In this document: piece after piece, positions 30,579 through 42,604 of the stretch
Layout: every line of letters starts with the position of its first letter
Numbering within the stretch: the stretch's first letter is position 1
Assembly (NCBI GenBank): GCA_030704615.1
Contig: CM060734.1
Coordinates: 58,980,042 to 59,044,041 of the forward strand
Source of the DNA: Takakia lepidozioides
Taxonomy: Eukaryota > Streptophyta > Takakiopsida > Takakiales > Takakiaceae
Direction: 5' to 3'
Length of the DNA: 64,000 nucleotides
The notes under the pieces: model-generated
Databases searched by the model: none
Told to the model about the DNA's origin: nothing
Seen by the model: only the letters and a program-made list of their open reading frames with translations
Position numbers and translations under genes: made by a program

Positions 30579-31386
30579 ATAACAACCAACACAACGGTCT
30601 TTACGAACCGTATGGAGATAAATCTCAATTCAGGGACGGGAGATCTCCAGTGACAGCAATGAACAATACCACCAATAAGGATAATTCAAGTTCTCATAAA
30701 CACAGCAGAGATGTACTTCAATATAGTGACGGGAGACCTCCCGTGATCAGCTCACAAAACGCAACCCCACCTACACTTTCCAAACCCTAAACCTCTAGAC
30801 ACAATCCCACCTACCATCTACGGTTTGCTAGAATCTACATCAAGAAATTGCCCTATAGTCACACCACAATGCATTGGGCTATCTAGCCAGTTCTGATATG
30901 CGCTGCGGATCTCTTCTCTCAGTTTCTCCTGCTTTGGATCCCTTCGTGCTGATTTCCAGAAACAGTGACCTCATGCCTCATAAAATAAGAGGTATCGGAG
31001 AAGGAAGGCAAGATGTTCTGAAGTTGCTGCCGGTGGAGATGAATTGGAAGGAGCTTAACAGACTGTCCAATGAGGTTGGATACTGCTTTCCAACCCAATC
31101 CAATTTTGACTCTATAAATATTTTTCTACTCTCAAGGAGCGTATGTCACGGGAGACCTCCCGTAATCATTCTGCTAAGTGTACTAATAGTCGATATCAAA
31201 TCGTCAGCATAATAACCGATAGTCCATTGATGGATCGTTCGGAGCGATTTTGTCCATCTATTTACGAACGAAATTTTGTGTATGTCGTTCTTTTTGCATC
31301 TATCAAATTTTCATATCTCTTGGATGTAGATGTTGGAATATTCGATCTCAATTTCAATCTCTACGGGAGGTCTCCCGTACCTAATA
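30579..31386. other. Region between ParB-like and DUF7869-like genes
   Basis: Probably the divergent 5' flank of both genes. It contains four P2 palindromes (30633, 30727, 31146, 31362). An open plus-strand stretch at 30874-31139 ends at a GTATGT donor directly before the 31146 palindrome and could be an exon, but it has no domain I recognise. Confidence 0.35.
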
Positions 31387-32650
31387 GAATACCAACTCTA
31401 TATATTGTTGACAATTGGATCAGGCGAACAAACGAATGGGCTTGAAGGAATTGTCGAAGTCTGGAATTAGCAGAATTCGAACGAAACTTTTTGGGAAACC
31501 TGGTGGAAAATTCGCGAAATGTACAGATTGTGAGATGTTCAAAGATCTTATCCAGAAGTCAGTCAGCGGAACTGAGGAGTAGAGAAAGCACAAAAAGAAA
31601 TTTGAGAGACATTTGAAGCATCAGGAGTCATGTCGATCTGTCGAAGAAGTTGAAACAGAAGAGCACATATATCATGTGCCTCTTTATGGAGTCTCAAACC
31701 TGTCATTTATCCCTCAACTGATTCAGGAGGTCGCAGACTTCAAGAAGTTTGTGGATGGATATATTAATTGGCATATCTGAAATGCACATCTTCAAGTTCT
31801 ATGTGGATTGTGATGGTTGGCCTGTAATGAAGTATAAGAAATCAGCAACCAACGCTGCAGTCAAAATGTGGAAGATTGCTGAGGACGGGAGGTCTCCCCT
31901 ACTACCCCAGGGGGCCCCGGAACCTGTTCCACTGCAGCCTATTTGGGGAATAAAGCCAGCCGCCAGGGAAAAAAATGCCAGTATTGTAAATGGCCTTTCG
32001 AAGTACCGCGAATTTTGGAGACTTGGGATGGATCTCGACAAGAACTACGAAAATATCATGAAGAACTACGATGAGTATTGGAAGGATGTTCTTCTTGAAC
32101 TTGGTAAGCCATTGTCTGAGCCAAAGGACAAGCTGGAGGAGGGGTTTTGGTTCGACTCTGTGGAAAGATAACCATGACAGAGATGAGATTAGGGTTGAAT
32201 GTGAGAGTCAGGAGGAGTCAGAGGAGGAAGATCGCAACCAGCTGGATCCCTATTGTGGGCCAAAGAGTCAGAGACCTAAAGAGCAGATGAACCCATTCAA
32301 AGATATTGAAATTGGAAATTTCGTACTTGTTCGACCACCAGACACATAGACATATCCAGTTTGGATAGGTGTGGCAATCTCTGATGTTGTTCGTGACCGT
32401 TCAGATGAGAGATATCGGCAAGTCCTTCTGGAGTGGTGGAGAGGTGATGCAGCGGAGGACGTGGACATGAAACTACTGGGACAAAGCTTGGGAGTTCAAT
32501 GAATTTGATCCACCAAAATGGATACATATGAACAGTGTGGTGTGGACAATGCGGCCTCGGAAGAACACCTCTAAGTGGAGCTCCAGACGTATTGGAAAGG
32601 CCGAAGCAGTTAAAGCGAAAGCGAATTTATATGCTGCGAACGATCAAAGT
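31387..32650 (+). pseudogene. DUF7869-like transposon protein, internally deleted
   Basis: Plus-strand blocks match, in order, the two ends of the repetitive plant family I know as DUF7869. The first reads GGKFAKCTDCEMFKDLI, then after a TAG (31579) KKKFERHLKHQESCR, a C2-H-C module. The next is FIPQLIQEVADFKKFVDGYI. Then HIFKFYVDCDGWPVMKYKKS, YWKDVLLELGKPL and, after a frame break, PYCGPKSQRP, FKDIEIGNFVLVRPPDT and YPVWIGVAISDV, a small module usual at the C terminus. The central part of the family, which has the conserved HThED-type block, is absent. TAG codons stand at Gln-like positions (31579, 32347). I infer it is the decayed transposase-like gene of the outer element. Family naming is from memory of its conserved phrases. 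Confidence 0.6.
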
Positions 32651-34030
32651 GAGTATGTTTGAGCACAGTGTACAGAGGTGCACGGGAGATCTCCCGTGCT
32701 AATTTGACGACAATATGTGTTAATGTTGATTGCCAGGATTTTGTGGGAGCTCCTTTCACAATCAGAAGTTGACCTTGAATTCTCTGTGTCGACCATTTGA
32801 AACTTTCAATTTATGAACATCTATATCTCTAGCGATTTGAACCCTGACTGCCTGCATCTCGGTGAAAGTTTAGTTTTGGTTGATTGTATTTTACGCACAT
32901 AGCACGGGAGATCTCCCGTGCTACAGATTCTTGACTATTGCAGAGTGACATAATTAATATTCTCATTCACCATAGCGCTCGTTGAGTCCCAATTTGGTTC
33001 GTTATCTAATAAGGGTATGTCGTGGTCCGAATATCGTATCTTCTTCCCTAGCGGAATGTACTTTGATGTGTCTATTTCAATGGTGGCCCCGAGTCTTAAT
33101 CTGACTTTATAAACTGTATCCTCGCGATGTTGTTACTGATTTTCAGGTGTAACACGGGAGGTCTTCCGTGGTATGTCACGTTGTTTTTTAAATATTATTT
33201 ACTGGATTTGTTTTTCAAATATTTTCATTTTGTGAAGATGATGAGGAATTTGTCTGGTCCAAAACCTTCATATCTTCCCTTGCGGAATGTTGTTCACTAC
33301 TCCAATTTTTAACTTCCTGGATTTTTATTTGGTGTTCGGAGGGTGACAAATAACTGTTGTCTTACCTTACAGTTTTTAATTTCTGGATGACCAGTTTATG
33401 TGAATGTTTCTAGATCTTATGTTCTTTTGATTTGACGGCTCGACGCTTCTCGTATTGAGCATGGGAGATCTCCCCTGGTGGGGGGAGTCTCAAAGCACCT
33501 GCAGCTTGAAATTGTATTTGACATGGTATTTGACCTTGTATTTGTCGGTTCAATGCATTTCGTTTGTTAATTCTTGTCCTCAATGTGATAAAGATTTTTC
33601 TATCCCTTAAGTTTCAATAATTCAAAAACATTATTCCAATGCATGTTTCTACCAATAATTGTGCGTCATGACCCATTGTGGTTTTAAAGCTCTTACCTAT
33701 ATGATATTGACATGCATTTGTTACGTTTTCACGGGAAAGCTCCTCTCATCTTCTCTCACCATTGACATGAAGTAATCGAATGATTCGTTTCACGTAAGAT
33801 GCGAGAAACCACCTATCGAGTGCACGTGAGATCTCCCCTCCGTGAATATATTCACGAGCGATCAGATTCTCCTCAAATTCAACATATGTGTCTTGTTTGT
33901 CATTTATTTTGCAAAGGGCGATGCTACTTTTCGGACCAATCCGGGAAAATCCAAAATTGTAAGCTTTACATTGTTAATACTGGAATATAATATTTTTTCT
34001 ATTAATTAATTAATTAATTAATTAACAGAT
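32651..34030. other. Non-coding end of the outer locus
   Basis: AT-rich, no credible exon. It holds four or five P2 palindromes (32680, 32901, 33153, 33459, 33823), each separated by 220-360 bp. A TTAA-type repeat (33999-34026, ttaattaattaa) marks the change to gypsy-derived sequence and may be close to the right edge of the outer element. Confidence 0.45.
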
Positions 34031-34930
34031 GTCCAGATTTCATCATTTTCTTACTCAAAATGGTGTTTATTGAGAGAGTATAGCGCCAAGTGCAAAGTCC
34101 GATGCATTTGCTTAAAAAAAGAATGGTTTAGAAAGGTCTGCATGTACCAGTATTGGAGCCGTTGTAAATATCTGCTTCAACCTTTCAAATGTCTGGTCAG
34201 CTTTTTCGTCCCATACAAATTTGTCCATCCATGTGAGTCGTGTCAATGGTGCAACAATCTTGGAGTAGTCCTTGATGAAGATTCTATAGAAGTTTGCAAA
34301 TTCCAGAAAACACTGTACATCTCAGACTGAAGTTGTTTAATCCACTCGATGATGGTTTGTATTTTCCTCTGATCCATAAAGACGTCTTTGTCGGAAATAA
34401 TGTAGCCAAGAAATTCGATCTTAGATTGATAGAAAAGACATTTTTCCAATTTGGCATATAGTTTTTTTTTTCTTAATTTATCAAGGACAAGGCATACATT
34501 ACGGTCATGTTCTTCTTCATTCTGTGAAAATATCCGAATGTCGTCTAAATAGATGACTACAAAGTCATCTAATAATTCTCGAAAGATGTCATTCATCATA
34601 TGTCAAAATTGTATAGTAAATGCGAATTTTTTTTTCTAAAAGCGGTGCAAACCAAAATAGGGCAGTACCTGATAGAATGGTGCCCACGAATCCCACTTGG
34701 ATACCTTCATCGGGGTAACGTTGTGGATGTAGTCGTAAGAATAGTCGTACTTGTTGAACAAAACCACGAAATCTTGATCTCGTCCCATTAAATTTCTTGG
34801 GCATGCTGATATTTGGTTCTCTCGTAATCTGTTGAAGAGGAACCGTTGCAGTATGAGCTATTGCAGTAGAGACTCGTATGGTTGAAGATCAATTGTTCGA
34901 CTCATTTAACTCTGAAATTTGTTTTTGCAA
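34030..34930 (-). pseudogene. Second Ty3/gypsy element, gag joined to RT by deletion
   Basis: On the minus strand 34804-34600 encodes a gag block (KFNGTRSRFRGFVQQVRLFL, then GTILSGTALFWFAPLLEK). It is followed immediately by an RT block at 34599-34240 (FRELLDDFVVIYLDDIRIFS, then KLYAKLEKCLFYQ, IEFLGYIISD). Downstream, across a frame change, come the RT-RNase H connection and the start of RNase H (FERLKQIFTTAPILVHADLS, then ASDFALGAILSQ). The gag C terminus, protease and the first half of RT are missing, so the two blocks were joined by an internal deletion. This element belongs to a different gypsy family from the one at 7-28 kb. Confidence 0.8.
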
Positions 34931-35640
34931 ATTAGAGCGTTGCCAAGATCTTGAAACTGATCAGCTTGTAATTGGGCGGTAGAGGTACGAAGTTCTTGCA
35001 TCTGGAGCTGAAGACGTGACGATCATTTCCGCAAATGTGTCTTCCATCTTAACTAACTAAGAAACAAACTTTAGTCTCATCAAACTGTCAAGGACGAGAA
35101 CATGACTGAACACAAACAAGATATCAGACTAGAGGTACAAGACTAGACAAGAAGTCAAGGTCGACGTGGCCGAATGCATGATGGGTAAACATGAATCAAG
35201 ATGATCTTTATAACAATGGATAAGAGTACAAGATACTGGAACTCGACTCGAATACTGGAATGCTGGAAACTGGACTGGGGTACCAGATACTGGAATGGGG
35301 TACCAGATACTGGAAACTGGACTAGAGTACTGGGACTGGGAACAAGAGTAACTTGAACTTGTGTTGGCGAGAGTGTCCAGTTTCGCCTCTTATATATACT
35401 GGCTACTATGAAGTTCCCTAAGAAGCTTCCCAATGGAGAAGTTTCCTTAAACAAATGAGGTATCTTGATGGAAAAGTTTCCTCCAAAAGAAGCTTCCTGA
35501 GCAGTTTCCTAAGTTACTCTCGGTAATTTGATAAACTCCATATAACTTGGTAACTAATGGTAACTCATGGTTGTTTATAGTAAATCACGGTAAATCATGG
35601 TAACATGATAACTTGGTAACTTCTGGTATTTACTCCTGGT
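34931..35640. repeat. 5' region of the second gypsy element with short repeats
   Basis: Contains tandem variants of ggtaccagatactggaa (35270-35345) and of ggtaacttggtaactaatgg (35540-35620). It lies upstream of the minus-strand gag and is probably LTR or leader sequence; LTR ends could not be fixed. Confidence 0.4.
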
Positions 35641-36317
35641 AAGTTCCTCTAGGCTATGTCCGTGACAATATCCGTAAAGTCATCCCCAATTTCCTGCCAT
35701 AGAGCATTTTAAAACTCCACAGGGATCCCATCCATACCAGGAGATTTGTTGTTTTGAAGTTTCTGAAGAGCCTCACCAAGTTCCATGGTGGAGAATTCTC
35801 TATCCAAGACAGCTTCTGAGGGGATAGAATCGTTGGGGTGTGTCGAAGGCAATCGATCTGGATGGGGGAAAGGGACAGGTCTTCCGCTTCACTATGAAAA
35901 AAGCAACTTAAAATGATATGTGAATAGAGTTGCCATAGCCCTGGGGGTAGTGGCAGAGATGCCGCTAGACTGGTCGATTAATTCTGAGATGCACTGTGAG
36001 GCCCTTCTCAATTTAGTTTTGTCAAAGAAGTATTTGGACATTTTCTCACATTTGGTAGACCAATTAACCCCGGCTTGCAATTTCCATTTTTTTTCCAACA
36101 TCCTATGGTGTATATCCAAGTTGTTTCTAGCTTCCACATAGGTCTTGAAGGTGTGCTCATTACAACGGGAAGATTCCATCCGTTTAGCCAAACATTTGGT
36201 AAGGGCTTGAATTTTTTTTTTCCTTCTGGCTGCTAGGGTCAAGCTAAAACGCTGGCTAATTGTATTGACAGCTTTCAATTTGGAAAGAAATCGATCCGTT
36301 GGGTTCTGCTCATTCAT
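35641..36317 (-). pseudogene. LINE (non-LTR retrotransposon) ORF2 fragment
   Basis: The minus strand from 36317 to 35892 encodes a basic helical linker (KAVNTISQRFSLTLAARRKK, then HHRMLEKKWKLQAGVNWSTK and CEKMSKYFFD), the pre-RT region of plant L1-like ORF2. After a frame change, LQNNKSPGMDGIPVEF follows at about 35755-35700, the conserved start of the LINE reverse transcriptase. The endonuclease and the rest of RT are missing. Confidence 0.8.
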
Positions 36318-38177
36318 TCCTGCCGAGTTCCAAGAGTTGAGAGACAGGAGTTCTGGTTGTGGGAGAGAGGGTTGAATGAACTAATAATAAGTGGTTGAGA
36401 GGCCAGATGCTGGAAACCCACAATGCTGCGCTGCTTGAGAGAGAAAGCCGCATTGTCTTGACAAACCAACAAGAGATCATTGATCGCTGCTGACTCTGCG
36501 AGGTTCAGTTACAAACACACAAAAATGACGACGATGACGTGGTTGACGACGACGACGTGACGTGGCGACGATGACATGAAGACGATGATGTGGCACTATA
36601 GCACCCTATTCCTGCTCTACACTAAACTAGTCTCCGACTTTCAGTCTTTTCCGTCGTTGCTAGAATTTTTCTTTTTCCCTCTGATATTATGAAATTATGA
36701 AACCACCTCTATGCACCCTACTCATATGAGGGCTTTCAAGGGGTATTAAGAACCAAGGTAGAGGCCTTTCGGCTTGGGAAATCTCACCATGAGAAAGAAA
36801 AAACAAGCCTAAAATGGCGATGGGCTCTCTTGCTTTGGCAAAACATAAGAGGAATGTTAGAGTAAAGGGCATGACTCAGCACAAGACACCAATAGGTGCC
36901 TTGACAGGGTGTAAGGTCCTTTTACCACATTTTCTCCATTGTTGCGTAGTGTCTCTCTCTACAAGAGAGCCAACAAAACAAACAAACAAACAAACTACCT
37001 TGCTTCATACACGATGATGTATGAGTATACATAAGTTCGCTGATGTTTTGGTTATGGTAAATGTCAGCTGACCTTTTGTTTATGGTAAATGTCAGCTTCG
37101 ATGTGATAATGACTTCATTGAATGGGCAAAACAAATTCTCTAGGAGTCCACTTTTCTGTGATTTCTCTCACAATGACATGGAGTTCTATCATCAATTCCT
37201 TCTTGTTGGCAGGGTTTTTCGAAATTTTGGAATGTGCTTTGGAACCACCTCTTTATGTATTCGCAGTGCCTTTTAGTGACTTGGACTAGATGCTCATTGT
37301 GCAATGCAATGCCGTGAGCACATGTAGCCAAAAACATGTTGTTATGACAAGAACACCAAGTCAATATGTAGCTCGGTTGACTAAACCATCCCCATGGTAC
37401 CTGGGCAGGTGGGAGATAGAAACTCTGCTTCTTGGCAGTCAGCTTGAGCCCCCTAGACCTGTAATCAGTGCAGTAGTGATCAATCCTTCAAGCACTCTCT
37501 TATGTGCATATGTGAATTTTCTAATGGCCAGAGAAGACTTATGTATCCTCATAATGGCGACATAAATGAGAGACAAGGCAGAACTTCCGACAAGGATGCA
37601 AGTGTAAACTAGAAACCCATCCTCATTTGGGTAGTATTTTCACTTGATAATACACCTTGACAAACCTATATACTACACAATCCACTCCACATAACCACCC
37701 ATTTATAATTCACAAAAGGCACATCTATTAGATGAGTAAATAGGAGCACCCCCTCTCTTCTTCCCCAACCCTTCTTCCTCACACACTCTAAATCGTTGGA
37801 GTTAACCTGAGTGTGATGTCTCTGCAAGCACAATCAAGCAATCAACTCGGTTGGCCCCCAAAACCCCCTCATGTCCAGGAGGGTTGGTACTTTGCCCCTC
37901 TGCCTGATTGTATGCCATCAACATCCAATGAGAGCAGTCAATGCTACCCCTCTCCTTGCTGCGCCTTTGTCATCATGATCCATTTTATCATGAGTATCCT
38001 AGTAACTCTTCCATCTACCTGTCGAACTTGCATAAGCAAGATGTTGCTCTTGCGAAATTTGTAGGCTCTTGCACACTGAACATGGAAAGGTGTATGAGGA
38101 AAAAACGCAACATTTATATACGTGTGGTCTCAAGCTGCCAAGACTATACAGGTTGGTGATGGGCACAGGGTCTGAGC
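36318..38177. other. Gene-poor interval with (GAC/GAT) repeat
   Basis: No gene recognised. 36526-36592 is a degenerate GACGAC/GATGAC microsatellite. The rest has only short unsupported frames. The 3' part may be the untranslated region of the ATG8-interacting-protein gene. Confidence 0.4.
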
Positions 38178-40070
38178 TCAGAATCGATCACGGAAACCAT
38201 TGTAGGACGAGCTTGACCGCAGGACAGGCACGCGCCGGCGGCCTGACAATGCCTCCTTCAGTTTTGCCACTTGATAAATTAGGTGGCTGATTTTCTGCAA
38301 TATCCAATCACATTCCTTTACATAAGGGTTATCCATAGCAATAATGACTGGTAATGCCCTAACCATGTATCATCTCATAATTTACAAACTTCACTTGAGC
38401 AAACATGCAACAAAGTTGCCAGGACAACCATCATACGAGGTTAGAACAAATTATTGACACCCATAGTTTTCAGGTGGCACCCAGAATTTTTATAAGTGAG
38501 TGTACCCTTGTGACACCATCACAAATATTTCTCACCTATGTCCCACAAACAGATGTTACGCACAGGAGATGCACTCTTGCTCTTTCTTCCCATCTTCCTC
38601 CTCCCCCAGACTGTCAATTTGTGGCTCTTTCAAAACGTTGTGAAAAACAATGGTGTCACCAAAATTTGTGACAATCCACCCCTGGGGTCAGATATGGCGG
38701 TCAAAATTTTTTGCCACCCAGTTGTGACGTCAACCGCGTGCTAAAAGCCATTCCACTACAATTACCAGGCTCAGCAAGCACACTGCAACATGACTTCAGA
38801 AAAAACAACTTACTCACCTCATCCTTTGAACAGAGCTGCAGACGCAGCTGCTGATTCTGGCAACGCTCGTGCTGCCATCGCTGCCCAATAATTACAAGTC
38901 CCATAACAGCAGCAGCCAAAGCAATCGACCAGAGAGTGTTGGCTTGCCGTGCTTGCTCATACCACAACACTGCCCTACGTTTCCACCACGCGTCACACGA
39001 CTGCTCATTGCTCACATCCTGAAGTAGTGGTGCTGAACTCTGTCTATCAACCAATTCCAACTTACTCCTATCCATACCTGCACCTGAATCTGGGAATTCG
39101 AACCCTGAGTCTTCACCTAGAATCTCCCTTTCTAGCCCTGCCAAGGATTCTGCCTCTTCTTCAGCTAAGCAAGATGAGCCGCCGCTTTCATTGCTTTCCA
39201 CAACTTGGCCTCGAAGAAGCACCCCTTCCAAACCAAGCAACATAGAGCTGGCATGACTGGTGAACGCTGTTACAGAGCTTAATATTGCAGGTGCAGATGG
39301 AGAAGACTGACAGGAACCTAGTAGTGGCCCTGCCTGCCCAAAATCTGGTTCTATCCCACCTTTAGATTCAGAGGCCAGCGCATATATGATGCTTGCACCT
39401 CCAATATCTTCCTGTTCATAATCCCCTGGGTGGCCACCTGAAACATAATACACTTTCAGAGAAGCTCAGCAGAAAGTGCAACATGCCAGGGGAAGCCAAT
39501 TCCTTCAAAACCCAGCAATAAATCAAAGATCACCAGGGAACCCTGCTAGAGGCATTCACCACACAGTCCTCACATTTTGTGGTCAATTTCACTACTCTAC
39601 CCCAGGATTCGACCAAATACGAAACACTTACCTGGAGGCATGGGCTCCATCCAGTCCATCTCTGGCAACTCTTGCATCTGAGATGCACAAGTGCTCATCC
39701 CAGGAGCCTGCTCAGCACTCTTACGCCCTGCATGTAGGGCGTCCTCCACAGAAGGCTCACTTAGACCAGCTTCCCGGCCCTGGCTTGGGTCCAGAGTAGT
39801 GCCTCCTACACTTGATTCGCTTAGGAAGGGCTCATCTTCACTGGTAGGGGACTCATGCCTAGGATGAGGGGAGGCAGATGGGAGAACAAAGTGGTCAGAG
39901 CGGAGCCCAGCATCAGACACCTTCACAGGGCCATGTCCACTTCCCAGTACAGTGGATGCATCGAGGGAGGTGGACGCACACAGGGAATGCGAGGAGAGAG
40001 AAAGGGATACAACCTCCCATTCAAGTGACCGACCGTTGCTGTCGTCACTGTCACTGCTAGCATCAGCCAT
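38178..40070 (-). CDS. ATG8-interacting protein (ATI1/ATI2-like)
   Basis: Three exons join in phase: 40070-39632, 39437-38818 and 38294-38178, giving 391 residues. The N terminus is serine-rich and acidic with SLEWEVVSL near residue 15, a canonical ATG8-interacting motif (W-x-x-V). The middle is disordered and acidic. The C terminus has the family signature WWKRRAVLWYEQARQANTLW, a membrane-spanning segment (SIALAAAVMGLVIIG), QRWQHERCQ, and then KISHLIYQVAKLKEAL. In Arabidopsis these single-pass proteins of the ER and plastids bind ATG8 and route cargo to autophagy; the same role is inferred here. Length and order fit the family and no damage is seen. Start chosen because it is the first ATG before the AIM, in the expected frame. 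Confidence 0.85.
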
Positions 40071-42604
40071 CGCTATGATATGTGCCTCTCAATCTCTTTC
40101 TTCACCTCAATCACGTCTGAATCAAAATCTCTCAACAAAACCTGCTCCGTAACTGTACCCCCTATGAAGGCCTGAAATAACCTCTCTGTTAGAGTGCTTG
40201 AACCTTGCACGAGCCTGGCAAGAGGCTCAAAGCACGGGAATGAAGGGGCAAGATCAGATAAAAGAGAGAATTAACTACCACAAACCCGTCAAACAAAAAC
40301 CAACCCTCAAACCAACCACAGCTGGTGGATTGTTGAGCCCGTCCAAATCTTCAAGCCACGCCTAACGAAAGATCGACGAGATGTAAAGGTAAGACATAAT
40401 CCCCTGACCCAATGCCACAATTGCAAAACCAGAGAGCACCCACAACGCCTAAATGCTTGCCTCGATCACCTCTCGTCCTCTTACAAACACCCAGACGCTT
40501 GGAGGAGCCTGGCTATGGACTCAAACAACAGGTTGTCACCGGATCAGATCGGAGCAAACCGCATCACACCAACAAGCTCCTCAAACGCTTCCCGACTAAA
40601 ACCATACCCTCAAACCAACCACAGATGGTTGATCCTTGGGCCCGCCCCAAAGGCTCAAACCATGGCTGATGCAAGGAGGAGGAGAACCATAAATCGGCAA
40701 CCCAATGATTGCAAATACAACAGCTTGTTTGCCTCTCGAACTAATACCTACCACAACTGGGCTCTTACTGAACCCAAAGATTTGACAGCGCGACTGAGCA
40801 AACCCACAAACGCACTTCTCTTCTCTGTATTACACCGCTTCCAATTCAAAGGCCTAGATACAGGGAGCCATGCTCTCAAGAACCAAGGAAACTTGGAGCG
40901 CTTCCCTTGCGAGGGAAACACGTTACTGCGATCCTCGACATCGCCCCATCCCATCCCATCCCATCCCATCCCTCTGCAACCACCGCACTCTGCGTTGTCG
41001 CTGTAAATGCTGTAAATGTCGATGTAAAAACTGAACACCTATGTTAGATTCCCTGGCCGGCCTTATTCGACATTGATGGATGGAGTGACTGGCAGTTAAC
41101 GTGGAGATCTATCAGTGTAGTGCTGTCTCATTCCAAGAGCTCGATCAGGATTAGCTTACTCGCTGAATGAGACGAACTGCGATGATCAGACGCTTAGATC
41201 AGGAATTCCGGTGTCTGAATGCCATTGGGCACCCTTGTTTAGGCTGCCCGACTGATAAGGGCCTTGTGTGCCAATGTGGGTTCAAAGCCAAATCGGTGTA
41301 TGTTGGATGTCAAGCAGTATTACAATAAAAGGGGTTGGCCGATCACCTGATGTGTGAGTACATGGAGGTTTTCGAGTCCCTCTGGGAGAAAAACAATCGA
41401 CAAACAAATATTTCATTAGTTTTGTACAAATAGATAGATCCAGATGAGGGCATGCCATGAGGGCGGAGGTGGGCCAGTACACTAAAAGGTAGGCGGTTTC
41501 GATGGCCGGGTATGTCCCGGTGCTCATGATTGGATCTCAGTCTGCATCATGTCCTTGTTATTGTGTTCTTGATTGATCTCGATACTTAATTTCTCCTTCA
41601 GTCTGTGGAAACGTCTGGGCTGCGAGGGCTGTGAACCTTGCGTAAATTTTGGTAGCCTTGTCATTTTCTGGGGTTTTGCTGCTCGTGGATTTGATATTGA
41701 CTTTGATATTGGCAATGTTCGCTTGATATTGACTTTCCCTGTTCTCATCTACCTCGAAACTTGGTACATTCTTTAAGTGCAGTCTTGTCGCTGAAGTTGG
41801 TTACTGGAGAAGCATTGTCATCTTTGTCTACTATGTCAAGGTGTTTCGATCACTGTGGAGAATTTTCTCAGGGGGATCGATATCTCGTCCAATTCCAAGG
41901 TAGCGCAAAATACACGAGATTTGATGTTTCGACTGAGAAGCCTTGCGTTGCCTGGTTTACTGATACATCTGGACACTTGCGTGGTAGAGATATCCCTCTC
42001 GATTCCTTAAATTTCAGTTTTTTCCAAGTTCTTGGAACTTTGACATTCCAAGTGTGACGACATTTTCTTTCTAATGCCTACAGGCCCTATTGAGCTCTTC
42101 TTGTTGCCTCACAGTACTTCTTACGTCACTCGACGAGATTCTTTGGACACCATCGGGGGCCATATAATTTTTTGATAGACCTGAGTCTCAGCCTCTGCCA
42201 CTTATTTATGGAGCTTCGATCTCTGGAGTTCAGTGTGTAGTAATACAATGGCCTTATCTGAATGTAGTTCCATTCATTTACTAGCTTCTAGGTATCTTTT
42301 GGGAGCAACCTTTTTTTTACAGAATAGAGATTATCCATTGGGATCACCAGTGCCTAGAGACTGCAGTTTGGTTCTAGATGCAATAAACTTTTGTCACAAA
42401 GAAATGAACCAATGCTCATACCCGGGCAGAGCGATGTACTGTATCCAGAGGCTGCAAGCTGAAAAGAATATGCTTTCTTCCACGTTTGCTATATCTCTGA
42501 ACAATTTGATGCATGGTGAGCTGAGGTGGTAAACCTTGAGCAGAATTGAATTGGGTGAGGGCTGCATTGGCTTATACAATTAATGACCTCGCAAAGGCAA
42601 CGTC
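40071..42604. other. Intergenic region between divergent genes
   Basis: Lies between the divergently transcribed ATG8-interacting-protein and 5-phosphatase genes and should hold both promoters. A (CCATC)n microsatellite occupies about 40945-40972. Plus-strand frames at 41761-42057 and 42233-42532 show no domain; one could be an untranslated leader exon of the 5-phosphatase gene. Confidence 0.45.

Larger units (their letters stand above)
28568..33839. repeat. Outer-locus palindrome family (P2), right cluster
   Basis: Copies near 28568-28585, 29107-29124, 29500-29516, 30633-30650, 30727-30746, 31146-31164, 31362-31379, 31884-31899, 32680-32699, 32901-32922, 33153-33170, 33459-33478 and 33823-33839. 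Those at 32680 and 32901 are perfect (GCACGGGAGATCTCCCGTGC). The 31884 copy lies inside an apparent exon, where it encodes EDGRSP; the others are in introns or flanks. Spacing ranges from 90 to 1,100 bp. Confidence 0.9.

Noticed and set aside
30780-30792. CCCTAAA motifs here and near 59155 as telomeric repeats
   Set aside because: Only isolated one- or two-unit matches; no array.
30874-31139. Plus-strand frame as a firm exon of the DUF7869-like gene
   Set aside because: It ends at a donor-like GTATGT but has no recognisable sequence and the frame after the next acceptor meets a stop.
29655-32349. Possible non-standard genetic code with TAG/TAA read as glutamine
   Set aside because: Host-type genes in the window (5-phosphatase, ATG8-interacting protein, HSP70) use standard stops and need no reassignment, and the decayed genes also carry TGA stops and frameshifts. 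Methyl-cytosine decay explains the pattern.
28568-33839. CRISPR array or simple tandem repeat
   Set aside because: Repeats are palindromic and short, spacing is irregular from 90 to over 1,000 bp, there are no uniform spacers and the genes are eukaryotic with introns.
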